A stretch of DNA of 64,000 bases from Cloeon dipterum (lineage: Eukaryota; Arthropoda; Insecta; Ephemeroptera; Baetidae): NCBI RefSeq assembly GCF_949628265.1, contig NC_088788.1, positions 36,132,335 through 36,196,334 of the forward strand, read 5' to 3'. Every line of letters starts with the position of its first letter. The first letter of the stretch is position 1. Of the stretch, positions 47,036 through 57,796 are shown one piece after another. The notes under the pieces are model-generated. The model was given only the letters and a program-made list of their open reading frames with translations, had not been told where the DNA came from and did not search any database. The translations under genes were made by a program, and so were the position numbers.

Positions 47036-48678
47036 AAATTCTGGCTCAGCTCAGTAGGTGAATCATCATCTTCATCAACTTCACTGTTTAATTCTTCGCA
47101 AAATCGTTGATGTCCTGCTGACCGCACAGTAATATTATGGGGAGTATCTGCCAGAAAATAAATGCCTTCAGGCGACGCATCATCTGCTCTTATCTGCTCA
47201 CCTTGAGAGCCAGAAGGAGTGGCTGGCGACGCACATAGTGGCTGCTCGTTCGTGGAAGGGCCGGGCGCAGCCGCCAGACCACTCCAAAAAGCGGAGACAG
47301 CATTAAGGGCCCTGTCTCGTAGCCCGCTTCCAGCACCAGCAGTTGCATTTGCGCCATCATCTCTGACCACAGGCTCATCAATTTCGGCATTTGTACGTGT
47401 GGAGAAAGGAAGCAATGTAGCAAAAGGAGATGAGTGAGTGTGTGTCAACGCACCTGAATACGCTCGAGCGTTCGACGATGTGCCTTTAGCATGCCTCCCT
47501 GCTGCGTCAGTGGCGCCGGGCACGAACGACGAAACGCTCGAGGCAGCAGTAACAGTGATGGCCTTATGGGCGCCATCTCGCCACTCACGACCATTTAGGC
47601 TAACATCATCCTCGGGCTCGGGCAGCATGGAAGATGGCTCATCACATGACAAAAAGGAATCAGAGGGAGAGGCAAAACTGTCCCCCGCGGCCACCGAAGT
47701 GACCAACGGGGTTAAAAGTAGCTTACCAGTAGCCGCGCGAGCGACCGTCGGCGCGCAGTGGAGGTCGGCCTGCTCCCCTGCCTGTCCAGGAGCGCCGAGC
47801 GCTGCCGACGGACCGCTCGTAGCGGCAGTAGCTTTGGCAGCTGTAAGGGCTCCGCCTTCCCCTTTTCCGACGCTCCCATTCCGGGAGCGTACCTCTCGAG
47901 GCCTCGTTTGCAAGTAAATGGCCAACTCAATGTCCACATCTTTAAAAGCCTCCAGAATTCTCTGCTGCGTCCAACGCCAGTGCACGCGGTCAGTCTTCGA
48001 AGCTATACGGACGAGAGCCAGCCTCTGGATGGCATGCAACACGCAGAAATCTCTCAAAGCCTCGATAGCCGTAGCCAGGTTAGCCAGGAATCGCTCAGGG
48101 TCGAAAGCAAATCGATGGAAATAAAGCTGCTTGGAAACTACATTAAGCAAAGTGCCCGAGGAATTTTCCTGCGGCAAAACACGGCCAATGTCCAGCAGTC
48201 CTTGGCTTAACTCCACAGGACCGTAAAACTCTGCAAATTCCTTGGCTACGCCTTTGGACCGCTTCATGTCGCCGCTGACCACGTGGGCTTTGAATTTCTC
48301 ATTGGCAGTAACCAAATTCCCACGCACAAGCGAAATGCGACAACTTCCTCTGGAGCTTTCAAATTGGCTTTTTCGGAGCTGAAAATATTCTTTAAGAAAA
48401 GGAGTTTTGTCGGAAACCTGCCATTTTTTCGTCGTAGGTGGCCCTCTTTTGTCGGGCTGTTCAGGAATCCTATTATTGGTAGCTGGCGTCTCACTTTTCT
48501 CTCCCTTCTCTAAGCGATGTAAGCGTTGCTCTATACGGCGCAATCGGCTTAACAAAGACCGACAATTACCGCAATCGAAATGTCCATCCTGCGTTGCAAC
48601 CGAAGCACAGGACGGCTCACCTCCACTCACACCTTCAACTGGGCCCTTTCCGCGTCTTTTGGCACCCTTCTTGGGCAT
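47029..48678 (-). CDS. LINE ORF1 with a TARG1-like macro domain
   Basis: The open frame begins at 48819, but the Met at 48678 (MPKKGAKRRGKG) is the more natural start, giving 549 residues. Order: basic N-terminus; CGNC followed by a short coiled coil (RRIEQRLHRLEKGE, about 47-60); residues about 113-257 resembling the macro domain of TARG1/OARD1; then a long Ala/Ser/Thr-rich disordered region ending in an acidic stretch. Supporting words are RISLVRGNL, GVAKEFAEFYG, VVSKQLYFHR, LALVRIASKTDRVHW and DVDIELAIYL. The lysine of VSK (K183) and aspartate of TDR (D230) fall on the TARG1 catalytic Lys and Asp. No CCHC knuckles or PHD finger are seen. LINE ORF1 proteins usually bind the element RNA; ADP-ribose binding is inference. 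It overlaps ORF2 by seven bases. Confidence 0.85.
   Translation of the reverse strand: MPKKGAKRRGKGPVEGVSGGEPSCASVATQDGHFDCGNCRSLLSRLRRIEQRLHRLEKGEKSETPATNNRIPEQPDKRGPPTTKKWQVSDKTPFLKEYFQLRKSQFESSRGSCRISLVRGNLVTANEKFKAHVVSGDMKRSKGVAKEFAEFYGPVELSQGLLDIGRVLPQENSSGTLLNVVSKQLYFHRFAFDPERFLANLATAIEALRDFCVLHAIQRLALVRIASKTDRVHWRWTQQRILEAFKDVDIELAIYLQTRPREVRSRNGSVGKGEGGALTAAKATAATSGPSAALGAPGQAGEQADLHCAPTVARAATGKLLLTPLVTSVAAGDSFASPSDSFLSCDEPSSMLPEPEDDVSLNGREWRDGAHKAITVTAASSVSSFVPGATDAAGRHAKGTSSNARAYSGALTHTHSSPFATLLPFSTRTNAEIDEPVVRDDGANATAGAGSGLRDRALNAVSAFWSGLAAAPGPSTNEQPLCASPATPSGSQGEQIRADDASPEGIYFLADTPHNITVRSAGHQRFCEELNSEVDEDDDSPTELSQNFC
47908..48342 (-). other. Macro-domain-like segment of LINE ORF1
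   Basis: Residues about 113-257 of ORF1 counted from Met at 48678. From the Cys of DFCVLH to the Trp of DRVHW, 23 residues align with human TARG1 without a gap (from memory). The Lys codon is at 48130-48132 and the Asp codon at 47989-47991. Changed positions: GNL where the family has GDL, and ASK where it has the GCG loop. Confidence 0.65.
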
Positions 48679-48830
48679 CTTCACCAAGAAAAACTTAATT
48701 TTCCGGCCAGAAATCAGAGAGCGTGAGCTGCTCACAACCTGTCGCAAGCACCGCAGCGCCCTCTTCTCCAGCGACAGAACAGCAAGGTGGCAAAAGTGAA
48801 AAATACTCGTACAGTTCATGTGTTTCGATG

Positions 48831-49955
48831 CATGACATGTAACACCTTGACTTTTTAAACACTTATTGACTTCTGAGACTGATAATTATAATATATTTTT
48901 ATTTTATTAAAGACTACTATGACCAGGTCCTTTGTTAATCTTGCTGAATTCGAATGGCGCCGGTCATTTTATTCGTTTCCTCTATGCCAGATAACTGATT
49001 CTTGGGAATAACTATAGCTGACATATAGAAATAAAAATACCCTCTACGACTCCTGAGCAGTTCGTAAAATATAAATTTACTTGGTTAAATTGACAGATTA
49101 AACATCCTATCTACATGAAGGGAAGAAAACAATATTAGTGTAATCTAAAATACTTATTAACAATACATATTCTAAAAAAAGCTTTAATTATTTTAGTTAT
49201 AAAGCTTCACATTCAGATAATTTACTATTTCAATGATTTGATGGTAAAAAAACATTATCTTTAATCCATTTTCCTCTACCACCTGAGGAGTGAGTCTTTG
49301 TGGGATTCACACTGCAAAGACTATTCATGATGAGGGCTTCAGAACTGGCCGAAATCTAGTCTAGCTGAAAAAAAACGTCTTTTTTAATATCCCAACGTGG
49401 ACAAGTCCGATATTTCATGCATTCCTCGAGTAAAGGGAAAAGTAAATATTTTATATTATAGAGGGATTCTCAGTAGTTAGTTGTTGCCTTTTTGGCAATC
49501 ACAAAAAGTGTGATTCTTTCAATGCCACAAATTTGCTGTTAAGTCGTAAAAAACAAGACGCATTGAAAAAAAACATAGCTCTCAAATGAGGTATATATTT
49601 GGGAATGCTACTTTAACCGAGAGATCTAAATTGCTTCACCACAATCAAACGCTATAGCGGAGAGGAGAAATTACCACCTGCTTCAGTTTGCGCTAAGCCG
49701 CGGTAATGAAATAATAAAAGCATCTCGGCACTAAACTAAATGTGTAGCACACTGCGGTTATGATCGAGCTCTTGGCAATGAGCATCCCACTGGACATTAC
49801 AAGCTGTAAGGTTGCCACATCCCAACAAGATTTTTGCTCTAAATAAAGGAGCTTTAGCATATTCATACTTGTTTTTTTTAGAAAAGTTGTTTTTTTCATA
49901 AAATCTTCTTTTCATAAAAGGGGAAAAGCAATAAATTTGAGAGGTTGGCGTTGAA
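48831..49955. other. Intergenic upstream of the LINE, no gene recognised
   Basis: AT-rich. May include the LINE 5' untranslated region and promoter, whose limit I cannot set. Confidence 0.35.
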
Positions 49956-49959
49956 ATTT

Positions 49960-50275
49960 TAGATAAAAATCTGCTCAAAAGTTTGCAAATAAAGCTCCTA
50001 CTGTAAAATCACGATTTATTTCACAATTTAAGAAGATTTTCCTCAAAATTCACAAATTATTGAAAAAGATCGCGATAAGAGGGATCAAAATCAAGCGAAA
50101 ATCATTTAATATTTCGATAAATTTGACTTTTTCTCGGTCCTAATTTCATTTTTGCGCATTGTAGATATAAAACTGTAGCTAATTGTAAATTTCACAAATA
50201 TTTAACCACTTGCAAAAGCCAGCAATAAAAAAATGTTCTTAATTGTTGTGTCGGTATGTAAAGCTCTATGTACAT
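49960..50275. repeat. Family C dispersed repeat, copy 7
   Basis: Reverse orientation; contains CTCCTACTGTAAAATCACGA, CGCGATAAGAGGGATCAAAA and TGTAAAGCTCTA. Confidence 0.6.
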
Positions 50276-51105
50276 ACTTAAAGAGTTGAACAGGTGTGTT
50301 CCAATTACATATTTGATTGAGATACAAGTCAAAAGAACAATTTTTCAACTGGCAACCCGTAATGGTTGAGAATCTCGCTTTGTGGATGAGAGTGTTAAGA
50401 AGATGCACGGACAGCTTTTTTTGCTCTGCTGACGAGTTTCGTGTAAAATGAGTGTGCGCTTATGGTCATACACACACGCGCGCGGCGCGCACTGCGTTGG
50501 AGAAACTCATCAACTGGATCGGTTAAAAGTAGACGCCGAAAGTGACACGCGCGCACTCCGACAGATTGAAATCACTCTCACTAAAATTGCCTGCCAATAA
50601 ATAAGAATATATGCGCAAATGCAAACCAAATGCGTGTTTCACAGGAGAACGTAGAACTGCGTGTTTCGCACTTTGGCCGCCTGACTTCATGCTCCAGCAG
50701 TGGCCAGGTGCGGATGAAATCGTTCAATCGCATTGCCACTAATTATTGATCATTTCGTGTTAGATAAATTGGAATTGAGTAATAGGGGTCATCCGATTTC
50801 TTACTAGTGGAAGTTAAATAATTTCTAATACTGCTACCAAACAATTTATATCCATTTATATCCATTATCTGACAGATAAAAATGTTGCGAAGAAAAAAGT
50901 GAAGGATTGGTTGTCATCGTGTGGCTAATTTTTTTGTTCTTCTTTTCGCACACTACTTTGTAAATACAAAAATGTTGTTGCACTTTTATTTTTGTTAAAT
51001 AGCTGCTGCGATGCAGCAGCTGAACGAGCACCAGCCGTCAATTCGTCTTGAATTGGCTGGACTTGTAATGTTTTTTCAAATAAATAAGATTCTAAAAAAA
51101 AAAAT
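50276..51105. other. Intergenic, no gene recognised
   Basis: Contains a GC-rich alternating patch near 50471-50490 (CACACACGCGCGCGGCGCGC). No frame or exon chain of note. Confidence 0.35.
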
Positions 51106-51109
51106 TTTC

Positions 51110-51480
51110 AGGATCGATATACAGGGCGACAATTGAAAATTATTCGAATTGTTGGATGCGCAACAAGCAGTTGATCGATAAACAATTTGTTCTAAAAATT
51201 GCAACAGTAAATAAGGACCTTGCTATAAAAAAATCAAATTTTCTTCAAAATTTGCATCGATTGACCACATTTTCTTGGCAGATTTCGATTCCTCTCGTCG
51301 AGCGTGTAAACCTTTCAGGGAAACTCTTTGTTGTGAAATAAAATAAGATTTCAAATAAGGAGACAATTCTCACTATTCAGTGAGCATGCTAACTTTGCAG
51401 CCACTTTTCTAAAGTTCTAAGTTCTACTTAGGTCAATTTTGGCTTCAAATCAATCCTAAGGGATTAATTTTATGTAAAAT
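51110..51480. repeat. Family B dispersed repeat, copy 4
   Basis: Reverse orientation. Starts near GGATCGATATACAGGGCGAC; contains CCACATTTTCTTGGCAGATT and AAATAAGGAGACAATTCTCA. The outer right terminus seen in other copies is missing, so it is probably truncated or decayed. Confidence 0.6.
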
Positions 51481-52650
51481 ATAGCAATGAATAATAATAC
51501 CTGATATTTTTTTCTGTATTTTTGCCAATTTTTCAGAGCAATTTTTCGATCCAATTATAGTTTTGGAACACAAATTTTAATTATGTTCTAGTTTTACTCG
51601 ATTATTAAGGTGATTAATACCGTGACTGCCTACACTAGATAAAATTACTTCCCTACTGCACATATAACTTTCAATTTTGCGTCTGCGGATTAAGCATTAA
51701 ATATTTATGAACCGTGTCACTTGAAGAGCAATTTGTTCTAATGTGCGCACGTACATGTAAATGCAAAGCACACACGTGTGTCAAATTGGGAATGTTAGGT
51801 AACAAATCAACGAGATTAAATCGGATTATCTTAAATCTGCACTCGCGGGGCTGAGTTTAGGAATTTGAAAGTGCTGGAACATACATTATTCAAAATCGGC
51901 GCAATAGCGGAATAGTTCAAGTACTTTCAAATGCGTTTTTCTTGGCTTGCTTGCTTTTTACTATCGCAATATTCGCAAAGAAAAAGCTGTCGGTGTTGAG
52001 AGTGCTAAATTGTTCTCACTTTGAATTTGAGCCGCTGCCAATGGTCACTTTCCTATGTGTCTTTTTTACTTTCGTGAGGCTCCGCGCAAACCGACAATCT
52101 ATTTTTTGGTGCCACACAATCGCACCGAGCCATTAATTTAGAAATTAGTTCCTCTTGCTGCGTTTAGTTTTTGCTTTGCAAACCCGGATATTTTCAGGCT
52201 GATTGTGGTTTTGCAAAATAATTATCACGACGTCAAGCCGGAATCAAGTTTTTTTTACTAATGATGAAATATATACACTCATTGAATTTACACGATTCAT
52301 GGAGAATTGCCGGAAAATATTTCCTATTCGCGATCAATAAAATTTGGTGACAGTTTTGAGCGGATCCTGACGGCGGCAAAATTGAAACAAATGGAAAGTT
52401 GCAAAGAAAGAAAAGCAGCACCGCCCTGGATGGCAATTTATGCGACTCAGGTTGTCAATCAGTCTCACACATTCGACGCGTTGTTGGCCAGCGAGCCATT
52501 GAACTTGGTCTCTAAATTCGCGATTTACGACTGTTGGCCTAGGACTCTATGGCTGAGACGTGACCAGCAGGCCAAGCAAGAAAAGCACGGACGCGGAGGA
52601 TGGCTGCCCGCTGCCCGCACTTGAAATCATCCACGCCGAAAGGAGGGGAT
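51481..52650. other. Upstream region of the second RR-2 cuticle gene
   Basis: No gene recognised. The 105-codon plus frame at 52307-52624 abuts the TATA box and is most likely promoter DNA rather than coding. Confidence 0.4.
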
Positions 52651-52655
52651 CCCGG

Positions 52656-52662
52656 TATAAAA
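52656..52662 (+). promoter_or_regulatory. TATA box of RR-2 cuticle gene 2
   Basis: TATAAAA, 68 bases before the start codon, nearly the same spacing as in the RR-2 gene at 41.5 kb. Confidence 0.7.
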
Positions 52663-52723
52663 CCTTTAGAGTGGAAAGCTCCAGGCGTCATTTGTGATTA
52701 CTATCATCTCCGCGCCGGGCAAA

Positions 52724-55700
52724 ATGCTGAATTCTAGGATATCGCTCATCCAGGTGAATTGCAATAACTTTTTCAATTTAATTTAAAATCTTTACAATCA
52801 ATTTGCTATGATTTTTTTATTTGAAGTCTAAATACTGCCTTCCTTTATGTTATATCGACGAATCTGTGTGTTTTCAGTTGGTACTGGTGCTGCTGACAGC
52901 GACGAATCACCTCGGGTCAGCTTCACCCAGTTTGGTAGCATCGACACCTGCATTTGCCGCCTTGCCACCAAAGGATTATTATGTGAGTTTACAAATTTAT
53001 TTTTAAAATTTTAATTTTCTACTAATTAACTTGCTGAGCGAAAAATTAACGGTAACGCGGCGTGAAATTTTATATCCTCCTTGGGCGTGATTCGCACATA
53101 CAATTTCTATTAAATTTACGAGGTTTGTCGGCAAACAGCCCGAGGGCTGAGCAGATATGCTGGCGATTAATTACTTGCGCGTATTCGATTCAAAGATACT
53201 GAAATTTCTCCGATCCAATTCTCTGGCGTCCGGCGGCATCGGATGCACTCGCGCTCGTCAATTAATTAATCAATCAACAATTAGTAGTGCAGCTTGTCAC
53301 TCAAGATAGCTTCCGCTTTTTACTCGAAGTAGGAAGCTTTTCCACTTGTTTCTTTTATAAAATTGCTCGAAATGCACATCACGAATGCTAATAGATTTCT
53401 GCTTGTCTTCCACTTTCCTTTCTGCCGCTCGATCTCGTTCGAGTGCACGCGCCGCGCGCCGGCCGGCCGCCGCTGGACACTCAATTTTCATATCATCAGT
53501 CGCTCCAGCGAATAATGATAGGGATCAGAAATAACGCGTTGCACACGCTGGAAAACTTGTTCGTTGCGCCGCGAAAGCAGTGAAAGATTTGCGGAAAAAT
53601 GCATATTCAGCTGCATTGTCTTTGAATAGAAATCTGCGATGCAATGCGAATGCGGCAAGGATATTCACAAGGCGTCAGTTGTGCGTGTTAAAAATCTAAA
53701 ATCATTCTCACTTTCCTCGAAATCCATTCTCGTGCACACGGCGTGATTGTGCTAAAAGTGCAATTGGTGAAAACTCCTGATTAGAGCCGCCTTTTTACAA
53801 CATCTTGGCGAAAATGAAATATGTTTTAATGCCCGAAAGGCGTCTCGGCAGTGACACAGCGATTGGCCGCAGGATCCTGTCGTTAATCCTTTCCCACTTG
53901 GCTCGATCTTGGGAAGATCCGCTGGTCTGGCGTGCGACTCACGTGATCTAGGTCATTAACAGATATGCCATTTCTTTCCCACATTACTCACTTCCTCTTA
54001 ATGACTCTATCGTCAGGTTCGCCTTTGATTTAATAATTAATTTTTAGAAGCAAACCCGTTTATTTATCTTGTCTCTATTTTCTCTAACAATAATTTTAAT
54101 TGAATGGAAAGTTGATCCATTTTTTTAATAAGCTTTAGAAATCCTATGATTTATTATTGATTGAAAAATTTATCTTTTTATTTGTGATACGATTTAAAAT
54201 GCCACATATTTGAGGGAATTGTGAGTTAATAAGGAGATATGGCCAGTGTTCACTAGAGCGGCGAAAAATTGCTGCTTGAATGAAAATGATAATGAATTAA
54301 TTAAATGAATCAGGCCACCCAACGCAGAGATATCCAATTTCCGAGATGCAATTTTGCCGTTGAAAGGCACCGCACTTTCCCGCTTAATATCCGCTATTAT
54401 GTTAGATCAATATTTGCTCTTTTCGGATCGAGCCACGGGAAAGGCGCTGAAGCGTTCACGTTTTACAATAGATTTTCAATCAAAAGTTCACGTTCTAATC
54501 TCTATATATTCTGCATGCCTTTGCCAAGTGGGGAAAATCTGGGTATATATGTATATTAAAAATGGAACGCAGCGCGGCCGGATGATTTCTCTTGTCAAAA
54601 TGTTTTCCACTCAATATAGCACGTACGCACGAAGTTGGCGATCGAGTAGCGTCTCCGAGAATAATCAATTCACACACAGCACAAAACAAACTTTCAAATG
54701 TGCTGTGCGATTAAGAGGGACAGGCTTTTATTCCGCTACAAACGCACGTACACATTCATGCGTGCATCTCAATTCGCTTCCTCTGCTTCTTTATCGGGGC
54801 CGGTTAAAGAGGATTGATACCGCAAAATTCTGGAAAATACTTGTTGCCAGTGCATAAACTCATCCCTTTTAGGATTCAGTTGAAGCCAAAATTGACTTAA
54901 GTAAATAAGCATGCTTTTCAAATTGCGAGGCCTGTCTCCTTACTTGAAATCTTATTTTATTTCACAGTAAAGAAGTGTCCCCAAAAGGTTTTATACGCTG
55001 TTGGACAGATCTCGACGAGGGGAATCGAAATATGCCTAGAAAATGTGGTCAAACGCTGAAAATTTTGGAGCAAATTTGAAGTTTTTCCTTTTTTTTATTA
55101 CATATTGCAAATTGTAGAGTAATTTTTTTATTGCGTCCAACAATTTAAATATTTTTTAACTGTCGCACTGTATCAATCCGCTTCAATCGCAGCATTGATA
55201 GAAATTGCTGAGAATATTTTCATCTTGTTCATACAGATAATTAGGTACAAAGCAAGAAAAAAACTGACTCAATGTACGCTCTGTTAGCGAGAGAAATCAG
55301 CGTATCTGAAAAATGTGAGCCGCGCGCGACTTATGTTTGTTTGCGCATGCACACTGCCTTTCGCAGCAGTAAAATGATCGCGTTCCCTTTCTTTTGATTT
55401 CGAACTTTCATGCAGACTGATAAAATATGTCCGTCTCGTTCTGCAGGAGGCGTGAATTATTTATTATCAACAAGTGTTTCTCTTCCATTACTTGTCTTTC
55501 TCTGAAAAAAAATGTTATTATTTGCACTCAAAATAGACAGAAAACAATTTACAACTTTTTACAAGCTAGAAATGCTCACGCACAACTATGTACGTGCATT
55601 TGATGCCTTCACGGAGGTGAAAAAGTGATAAACACGAGTTTTGCCGCGATTTAACGCACTCAAGCTAATCATAGGAATGAGTCGTGTATCAAATAGCACA

Positions 55701-56665
55701 GAAAGACGAGCTTTCATCGCACGCGAGCGACGCGTAGCCCTCAGCAAATTGGTCTAATTGGCAATTTGCATCTCTGCACTTAATAATGTCGTGGAGAAAG
55801 TCTTTAGAATCTAGCGTGCGGGCTGATTTTGCGACTAGACTCATAAATCTTTAGCTCATTTTGCGCATTTCTAATCGAAACTATCAAATTTTACGACGTC
55901 GCCGTTAGAAAGATGAATTATCACGTTTCTAAGAAATTGATATTTGATTTCCAGGCGATTCCTAAGTACAAATTCAGCTACGGCGTGACGGACCTGCACA
56001 CCGGGGACATCAAACACCAGACGGAGCAGCGCGACGGAGACGTCGTCCAGGGCGAGTACAGTCTGGTGGAGCCGGACGGGTCGGTGCGGACGGTGCAGTA
56101 CACGGCCGACGACGTCAACGGCTTCAACGCCATCGTGCACAAGAGCGGCCCAGGCGCCCATCCGCTTGCCGCCCCCGCGGTGCCCGCGAAGCCCGTGCTG
56201 GCTGCCGCTCCCGCGCCCGCTCCCGCCCTCGTGCCCGTGAACCACAAACCGACGTACACCCCGTTGCCGGTGGCGCCGCTGCTGCCGGCCTTCGACACCA
56301 GCAGCTTCCTGTCCAACAAGCCGCAGCGGCCGCAGGCGCTGCCCACGTCGAGGCCGCCGACCCCCGTGTACCAGTCGGGCTACCCTGCCCGGCCCGCCGT
56401 GGAGACATCGACGCCGTCGCTGCAGGAGACGCTGCAGGCGCTGTACCCGCAGCCGACACCCAGCCCGCCCGTCAACGTGCAGCTCTTCCCCCAGCAGCCA
56501 CAGCAGCAGCCGCAGCCCCCGCAGCGACCCGGCTACAGGCCGTACGGCCAGCCGCAGGCCACCGGCCCCGTCCAGTTCCCGCAGGCCCCCGAGGACACCC
56601 AGCAGCTTCCCCCTCTGATCAGCAGACCGCAGCAGCAAAGCGCCGCCGCCGGATATTTCTACTAA
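52724..56665 (+). CDS. RR-2 cuticular protein with Pro/Gln-rich C-terminus (3 exons)
   Basis: Exons 52724-52753, 52878-52982 and 55955-56665, all phase 0, encode 281 residues. [10 protein letters not shown] plus [16 protein letters not shown] is a signal peptide split by intron 1, as in the other cuticle genes. Exon 2 ends PPKDYY directly before the domain. Exon 3 starts with RR-2: [58 protein letters not shown] long tail follows, rich in Pro, Ala and Gln ([19 protein letters not shown]), ending AAAGYFY. Known role: secreted chitin-binding cuticle protein. Intron 2 (3.0 kb) holds a family B repeat. Poly(A) signals at 57149 and 57162. Long frames on the opposite strand are shadows of the GC-biased codon use. 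Confidence 0.93.
54805..55185. repeat. Family B dispersed repeat, copy 5 (clear ends)
   Basis: Terminal words GGATTGATAC (54811-54820) and GTATCAATCC (55170-55179) are exact inverted repeats, extended outward as AAAG.GG and CC.CTT. Outside lie TTAA on the left and TCAA on the right, compatible with a decayed TTAA target. Lies in intron 2 of the second RR-2 gene. Confidence 0.7.
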
Positions 56666-57148
56666 GGATCTGTTAGGCGGCGAGACTGGCTAGCAAAGGG
56701 ATTATTGGCTTTCTAAATTTTACATCCGATCATTCATCTTTTCATCCCCATTTACGTGTCCCTTGCCGACTGGTCCGCCGTAACTCTGAAATTAGCGATT
56801 AATCTCACCAAAGACTTGATTTTTATTGCAGTTCAATTTGATGTGGTTGTTAAAAAGAATCAAAATGATGGATCGTTACCTGGCCATTTCCAATTAATCG
56901 TGAAAATGTACAATTTTTGTTCCTTTAATCTTTGGTTGTCATATCGCTTTTGGTCGTCAGTGCAAATGATCATCTTTGATCATGGCACTCTGTTGTGAGT
57001 CTGATTTGGCAGAGGTGCAGTTGACGCTGCTCGAGTGACTTTCGTGACCCGCATATATCAACTGCCTAATACAATGCTATGAATTTTATTGTTTCTTATT
57101 GTTAGTATACACTATGTAGCTTGTAACTATTTTGTATTGCCTTTTATA

Positions 57149-57154
57149 AATAAA
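57149..57154 (+). other. Poly(A) signal of RR-2 gene 2
   Basis: AATAAA, with a second AATAAA at 57162-57167. Confidence 0.55.
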
Positions 57155-57218
57155 ACACGAAAATAAAATCCATTTTTAGTATTATTCGAGGTGAGACGCA
57201 ATATGAAACAAAATATTT

Positions 57219-57224
57219 TTTATT
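57219..57224 (-). other. Poly(A) signal candidate of the STOX gene
   Basis: AATAAA on the minus strand; another lies at 57234-57239. These put the two convergent transcripts' ends within about 70 bp of each other. Confidence 0.45.
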
Positions 57225-57796
57225 ACAATTCGATTTATTTATTTATTCAATCAGAAGAAATTCCAGCCAATAGCTCTGGTAAAATAACCCAAAAACTCTC
57301 ATATGACTTTCATAGTTCGAGTACAAACTAATTTGGCACCTGAGTGATTTATTTTTGAAGCCAGGAAAATGTTTCGTGAACTAGAACGGTAAAAAACTTG
57401 GTTGAAAAATTCACTCTAATTGGCTATTTAGCTATGCGCATATTTTAAAACAAAAAATGAAGTCTGGTTAGTCTGTAAAAGGTACTATCCATTAATGGCT
57501 CGAGTTAAATTATTAAGTTTATATGCTTAGAAGAAAATATATACACCAAAACTTTTCAACAACCAACGACATGGTCCTGTCTTCTGACTTCCGGCGCTTT
57601 AAACGTCAAAATTGTGAAATTAACAACCAAATTAATCACATTTTAATTTAAAGACCCTCAGAAGAAAGGCATGCCGTCCACTGTCAGTCAATCAATCAGT
57701 TAACAGGAAGAACAAAGAAGTTATATTAATTTGCAAATGTGTTTTTTATACAAACAGACAACAGGTGATCTAGAAGTGGGACTAATTAAAAACGAT

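Larger units (their letters stand above)
43850..48830 (-). mobile_element. Full-length-looking LINE (non-LTR retrotransposon), CR1/L2/Daphne-like
   Basis: Two long overlapping minus-strand frames, ORF1 then ORF2, run for 4.8 kb without an internal stop or frameshift, so the copy looks recent. ORF2 has an apurinic-type endonuclease followed by reverse transcriptase and no RNase H or restriction-like endonuclease, which points to the Jockey/CR1/L2/Daphne group. Wording such as PLFKKGDRKNPKNYRPIS and the HLQYAVIFWG tail favours CR1/L2/Daphne over Jockey. A 3' AATAAA-type word lies at 43862-43867 on the minus strand. I could not find a certain target duplication; ATGGCGCC appears near both 43811 and 48954 but may be chance. 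Borders are approximate. Confidence 0.85.

Noticed and set aside
47438-47917. Plus-strand frames of 130-159 codons over LINE ORF1
   Set aside because: Shadows of the Ala/Ser-rich ORF1 region on the other strand.
43811-48960. ATGGCGCC at both sides of the LINE as a target duplication
   Set aside because: Only 8 bases, and neither copy sits at a clear element end; not enough to set the borders.
55871-56638. 255-codon minus-strand frame
   Set aside because: Antisense shadow of the RR-2 exon 55955-56665; Leu/Arg/Gly-rich without domain.
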